DNA of 64,000 nucleotides from Caprimulgus europaeus (taxonomy: Eukaryota > Chordata > Aves > Caprimulgiformes > Caprimulgidae). Shown here one piece after another: positions 58,740-64,000 of this stretch. Location of the stretch: the NCBI GenBank assembly GCA_907165065.1, contig OU015528.1, positions 75,559,474 through 75,623,473 of the forward strand, read 5' to 3'. Positions within the stretch are counted from its first letter, which is position 1, and the number at the start of each line of letters is the position of its first letter. Below the pieces are notes generated by a model. That model was not told the DNA's origin, did no database searches, and saw only the letters and a list, made by a program, of their open reading frames with translations. The position numbers and the translations under genes were made by a program.

Positions 58740-61700
58740 CCTTGGAGTGCTTTGTTTGACTAGTGGTAATTTATGGGTGAGTGTATTAAAAGCCAATCAC
58801 TGTAATGTCACGAACATGAATTACCACACTACGGTTTGTCACTTGGTGGCTTTTTCAATGCCAGGCATCAGACTAATCCCAGGGCAGGGTGTGTTTGTTT
58901 TTTATTGTTGTTGTTTCACTCCTTTGCATTTTTAAGTGTCCTAATTAAATATTGAGACTGAAAAATGAAAGTTTTAGAGGTTCTTCCAAAATCCAAGTTG
59001 CATTCATGATGAGGGCTTTTTGAGTTGTTGTTGGTGGGGAATAGCCCCCTTTTTCTTTTCTCAACCTTAAGTCCAAACTTTTCACCCTTGATATTTTTGT
59101 TATCATTATGTTATGATTGCCCAGGTGAAGATGAATGCAATGAATATCTGTGGAGCCAGGTCCTTGAAGGATAGCTCTGCAAATTGGGATTTTCTCTTGG
59201 AAGGTCAGAGTCGCAGAGTCTCTGCCTAGGTTGGTCTCCCCTCCTTTTCACTCCTGGCAATGACTGCATGTCAAATGATTGCACTCTTGAACCGTGAACT
59301 CCAAGGCCTGTGCTCCCACTGCTGCTTGGCAGGAAGAAGAAGTGATTTTCTGTATGGAATTAAATAGCCTCCTCTCTTCCTCTGATTTTTAAAATAATTT
59401 TGAAAGCCTTTTCCACCCCACATCTTTTGAAGTTAGCACTGTGCCCTGAAAGGCTGGCAGCCTCTGAAAACAATTAGAAAGAGACCCTTGAAGGCAGGAT
59501 CTTGACAATCTTGCAAGAGACATAATTTTAATCTCATAGAATGTCTTGGCACACTGGGTGAAAACAGGCTTTGTCCCTGGGATGAAAAATGATGGGTTTA
59601 AAGCCAAGTTCTGTCTTGCAGTGATTATGGAACAGGCTAAAGTGCAACGAAAGGCATGCCTAAATTGACTGTCTTAATCCATGGTCTAATTGACTCTAAA
59701 ATGCTAGGGAGAGGAGAAATCTTCCATTTGAACATCATCTGCATGCATGTCCTGACCACTTGCCTTACATTTTTGCAGAAGCAAAGCTAGGGACCAGGGG
59801 GTTCAATGGCTCACCTCCCCAGTAGCCTCTCCTTCCTCCCACCTGACCTTGGCCCACTGCCCTTCCTGGCATCTGCAGATATCCAGCACCTGCTCCAACC
59901 TCCATACACACAAACACACACTCTCCACTGCCCACTTGCTTCTAACATGCAGCCTGTCCCTTTTTGCAGGCAGATGTCTTTAGGTAGGACATCCCATCCT
60001 GCTGTCTCCCCATGGTCAATGCTACCTTATACCTCTGTACATACACACCTAAGTGCTGCTGCCTCTGTTGGCAACCTTTTAAAAAAGCTGTTTGAGAAAA
60101 AAAGGAAAAGAAAGCTCCAAAAACACAAGAGGCAAACTTAAACAGGAAAAACCCAACATGTTTCATCTCATCCTCCTTATGCACTGGAGTATATCCATAC
60201 CGTTGTACAGTAGTTTTAACCTCTGCTTAATTTCTGCCATATCTCATTCATTTGAGCTGGCCAGCCCCCGGAGAGGGGATGCTGGGACCATACCAGCCCT
60301 GTGAAAAGCAGGAGGTTTCACACAGGGATCACACTTTGTTTCCAAGGTGCACAGCAAACTGTGTTGCTGTCGATTTTCATCAGAATGATTGGCCAAAAAT
60401 ACAGAGTTCTGGGAAGCTAACTCAGGAGAGAAACCCCAGGAGGTCATTGGCTTTGATGGTACTGTATTTATTTACATAATAAATATAGAGAGGCGGTTCC
60501 TAGGTGCCCAGGAAGAAACAAACACAAGAAATTTCCCTGATTTAAGCTCCAGACCTCTTCCATCAGGACCCCAAATCCAACCCAATTTCACTAGATTTGC
60601 TGTCTGTTCCTTTGGCACCCTAACATTGAGACTGCATTAACTGCCAGGCTCAGGTTTTGTCTACTGTCCTGCGAACACCCAGAAAACTCCTCTGTCTGCT
60701 GCTCCTCAACCCTGAGAAGACTCAAACATGCCTTGGTTTTGGGTGGGGATGTGTGCCTTTGTGTTGCCTGCAGGTTTCTGTTTGGACTTCAGTAGTAAGT
60801 GCATGCAAATTATGCAGTGTGGGCTGTTTGATGTGCTTTATAAAACCATAAATCGCTTAAAAAGAGGATGAAGGAGCTGTTTTCCTCGGGGAGGACTCAG
60901 CTGGCACTGCTGGGTGGTAGCCTCTGCTTGCAGTCCATCATTCAGCCTAAAGCCATCTCTCAGCTGCACAGGTCACTCTATAGAAGAGAAGGTGAAGTGG
61001 GGAGCATGGTTCTATGTAGGGGTACCACTGGGCATTTGATCTGATACAAGCCAATGACTTAGATTTAGTCCAAGTTTTGCATGCATGGGGATTTTTTGGT
61101 TTTGGTTGGGTTTTTTTGGTGGGTTTTTGTTGTTGTGTTTTTTATTTATTTATTTTAGGATAAGATCACACACGTTGTCATTGAGATCTGTAGCAGTAAC
61201 TACATGGGGATTAACACAATCCAGAGCTTTGCTGTTGTGGCTAGACCATTTTAATGTGGTCTGGTACCTTGATTTAGCAGCTGGTTTTGCTTTGAAGTCA
61301 CTTGGCAAGCAGTGGGTGAGTTTTCCTCATCTTTGTTTTCTACACCCAGCGGTGCCAAAGACGAGGGTGTGGGTGAGGGAGAGATGTTGCACTGAGATAG
61401 GGAGAAGCTTTTAATTCATTTTGTATGTGACCTAAATTCAGGCCCTGTGGCCATCATGTCAATCCCATGGTCTTGTCTGCTAGATTACTGACGTAAGTGA
61501 TGGTGACACGTGTATATATCGAATGTCCTTCTCTGTGGCTTCAGGAAGGACATCTCAGCGGGGAAAACAAAAAGTTACTCGGAGATTTAATGATGCTCAT
61601 CATCAGTTCTGTTTTCCAAAGCCATGAACTCTGGTTTATCCTAGCACTGAGAGAGCATACGATAGTGCACATCACAAAAATATAATGTATTTATGATATA

Positions 61701-61883
61701 AGGGCAGCTTATGTTGTGGGAAATCAGACGTCTCTTCTGCTGAGGCAGCAAATGTGCAGAATCGGTGTATGACTTACTGAAAATAATGCAAAATGCAGAC
61801 AAGGTTCCTGTAAAAGACTCTGGAAAGCCCAAGTCCTTTGTGTGGGGTCAGAGCTTTTGTCGGTGGGCTGTACAATTTTGTTC

Positions 61884-61928
61884 TTTCTCTATTAAGCTTT
61901 GGATTTTCTCTCTTAAGCTTTGGATTTC
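61884..61928. repeat. Tandem duplication, 21-bp unit x 2
   Basis: TTAAGCTTTGGATTTTCTCT at 61892 is repeated as TTAAGCTTTGGATTTCCTCC at 61913. Confidence 0.88.
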
Positions 61929-64000
61929 CTCCCGTGCTGAGGCAGTTCTGGGAGGGGAGGTGGTGTGTCCTAGCTCCCGCTCTGAAAGAGATGTCTAAGC
62001 TTCTATGTCACCAGAGAAAATCTCTGCAACACATCCTCCCCTGTGCTCTGTACCTCAGAAAAAGCCAAGACTGCTTGGGGAACTTAAGCACAGAAAGACC
62101 TGATTTGCAGATCCCAACAGGCATGTACATGGCATAGATGCTAAAGCACACAGTCCTGCTGAGATGACAGCAATTCTGAGCTCGGTAGCAAAACTCCAGA
62201 CAGCTGGGTAATTACAGTGGCAAAAATTATGTGTTTATGGCCCTTCAGGAGCCTCAAGTGATAAATGTTTTGTGGATTGCACTTCTACATTTGAGTGCCC
62301 AAACTCTGTCCAGGTCTCCTGCAGTTCCTCCTGCCTTCAGTGGCACCTCGGACACAGTCTGTACAGGCTGCTTTAATTTTGAATTAACTTATCCAAAGTA
62401 ATCCCAGTTTTCCTGTATCCTTTTCGTAGGTTGGCCGAAGCTCAGCATGATGGGAATGCTGTAAGCAGGGACTCAGCAGCACACCTGCCCTCAAGTACGA
62501 GGCTGAACATCTCATGCTGTGTGTTTCATCTCCAGCATTGCTACTTCCTAAAGTTAGAAGCAAATAAAAGTCATGCTTCATGGAAAATAAACCTTTATAA
62601 TTTAGGTCTCCAGCACCACCTTGTCTTCCATCCTCTCCCTAACCTCTTACTGGGTAATATTTCCCGTGCTGATTGTATTAGTGTGGCATGGAGTGAAGTA
62701 CAGTCAAAGGCTAATCTTTTGGTGATTGAATATTAGATTCTTCATTTCAAGAGGCTCTCACAAACAGCTTTTTGTCAGACTGATGGAAGATGGCAGGGAT
62801 GGAGAAGAATTTAAGGGAAAAGTACATGTCTTCTTCCCAACAGCTTTATTCTCTTCATAGCTTTTACATTATGGAAAGTGATATAATTTGGGGATGTAAT
62901 TTCAAGAAAGATGTTCACAGCTGAGAAGTCACCTTGACCAAACCTTCCTTGGAAAGCAATTAATTGACTGTGTTTAGGACTGACAAGACACCTGAGATGG
63001 GTCACCAGCAACTCGACCTTGGAGTAGACAGAGGGAAAAACTTGGAGCTGCAGGATCTAAAAGGGAATAAACATACAACTGAGTAATACTGATCCTGTGC
63101 CTCTTGTGCCACCTCAAAAAGTACATAAAATTACATGTTATAAGCCATTTATTGCTATTTTTTGCAGGATGAAGATCTAGGGCAAAGCCTGTTGCTCCTC
63201 AGGCAAAGTGAATCCCTTACTCCTTATGCAGTAGGTGGTAACTTTCCAAGGAACTGGTCCTATGCTACTGTATGAGCTATTGCAGGACCTGAAAACCAGG
63301 TCAGGCCCAGTACTTCCCATTCCTAGCTCAGGACGACCTTCTGCTGTTTCTTTTTTTAACCACTTTCAAAGATCTCTACGAATTGCTCTCTTCTCCCTGC
63401 CCCCAAACGAAAGCTAATGGAACCAGGTGATTGCCATATTTGTATGCAAGGCAATAAGGGTGGTGTCCAGAAGGGACCTAGCAGTTAAAGAGAAATGTGA
63501 CATTGAAGCAAGTAAAATATAATACGAGGACACACAATACCTATCTCCAACCACCACCCAATTCTGGAGGTTTATACTTTGATTGTGTGTCTCCTTGCAT
63601 TACTTGAGTCCTCTATACCTACAGATTTGCTGCTGTTCAGTCCCACCAATCATGCTTTTTAGCATCTAGATTTGAGTAAAAGCATGAAAAGCTACAATCT
63701 GAGGTCCTTGTTATTTTTATTTATCATGGGAGGGAGGATTAAGGGCAAAGGTAAATCTTTTGGGTTACCCACCCTGATAGCAGTTCTCAGAGCAAACCTA
63801 TTGGGCAGTGACAAGAGTAGGCTGCTCAAAGAAAGAGTGGGATCTCCCTTCCTGAAAACATGGAAGTGTCTACCAGTGTGGTTCACATCCCTCATCCTTG
63901 ATGGGTTCAGATCTTCCTTTGCTATCTCTTGGAAGAGGGACTTGGTTTTGTTTGAGCTGCTGTCTAGAAAATAATGTGGGATTTTGGATGTTCATGGGAA

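Larger units (their letters stand above)
56576..64000. other. Intergenic, mostly unique sequence
   Basis: No gene or large repeat recognised. It contains (TCTG)n at 58722-58739, a T/G-rich stretch at 61085-61160 and a 21-bp tandem duplication around 61884-61928. Frames of up to 111 codons look like chance. Confidence 0.55.

Noticed and set aside
42000..64000. Exons of neighbouring genes such as CELF2 or ECHDC3
   Set aside because: Synteny in human made them worth looking for, but no RNA-binding-domain or enoyl-hydratase-like codons were seen on either strand.
1..64000. CRISPR array, operons, prophage, tRNA or rRNA genes
   Set aside because: Nothing with regular spacer-repeat structure, bacterial gene packing or cloverleaf-like sequence was seen; the window is vertebrate intronic and intergenic DNA.

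Overview
The window is from a vertebrate nuclear genome, almost certainly a bird. Long AT-rich introns with GT..AG borders rule out a prokaryote. The repeats are dominated by CR1-type LINEs, most of them 5'-truncated, whose 3' ends carry the familiar avian 'ATAGAATGG..TTGGGCTGGAAGGGACCTT' type of sequence. There is also one probable solo LTR of an avian endogenous retrovirus. I cannot assign a species.

Only one protein-coding gene is supported: the 3' three-quarters of USP6NL (RN-tre), on the + strand from 9807 to 39717. Nine exons join without a phase error into 743 codons plus a stop. By my recollection of the human protein (about 828 residues) this is everything from about residue 93 to the C-terminus: the whole Rab-GAP TBC domain (eight small exons, 9807-27208), then one large terminal exon (38288-39717) for the disordered tail with its Eps8-binding PxxDY motif. 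The first roughly 92 codons, the 5' UTR and the promoter were not found in the first 9.8 kb and probably lie upstream of the window.

Layout: 1-1886, a damaged CR1 copy cut by the window edge; 1887-9806, upstream intron containing a reverse CR1; 9807-27208, TBC exons separated by introns of 1.8-3.5 kb plus one of only 87 bp, with one CR1 and one probable LTR inside; 27209-38287, an 11-kb intron with one short CR1; 38288-39717, terminal exon; 39718 to about 41930, probable 3' UTR; 41994-64000, intergenic sequence with four or five reverse CR1 pieces, simple repeats, a few unexplained open frames and some stretches whose texture suggests conserved non-coding sequence.

I found no tRNA, rRNA, CRISPR array, operon or unknown multi-gene system. 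The observations most worth checking are the intronic solo LTR, an 86-codon open frame behind an acceptor-like tract in a USP6NL intron, a perfect 13-bp inverted repeat in another intron, the weak donor of the YCQGM exon, and a possible conserved element near 53.8-54.1 kb.
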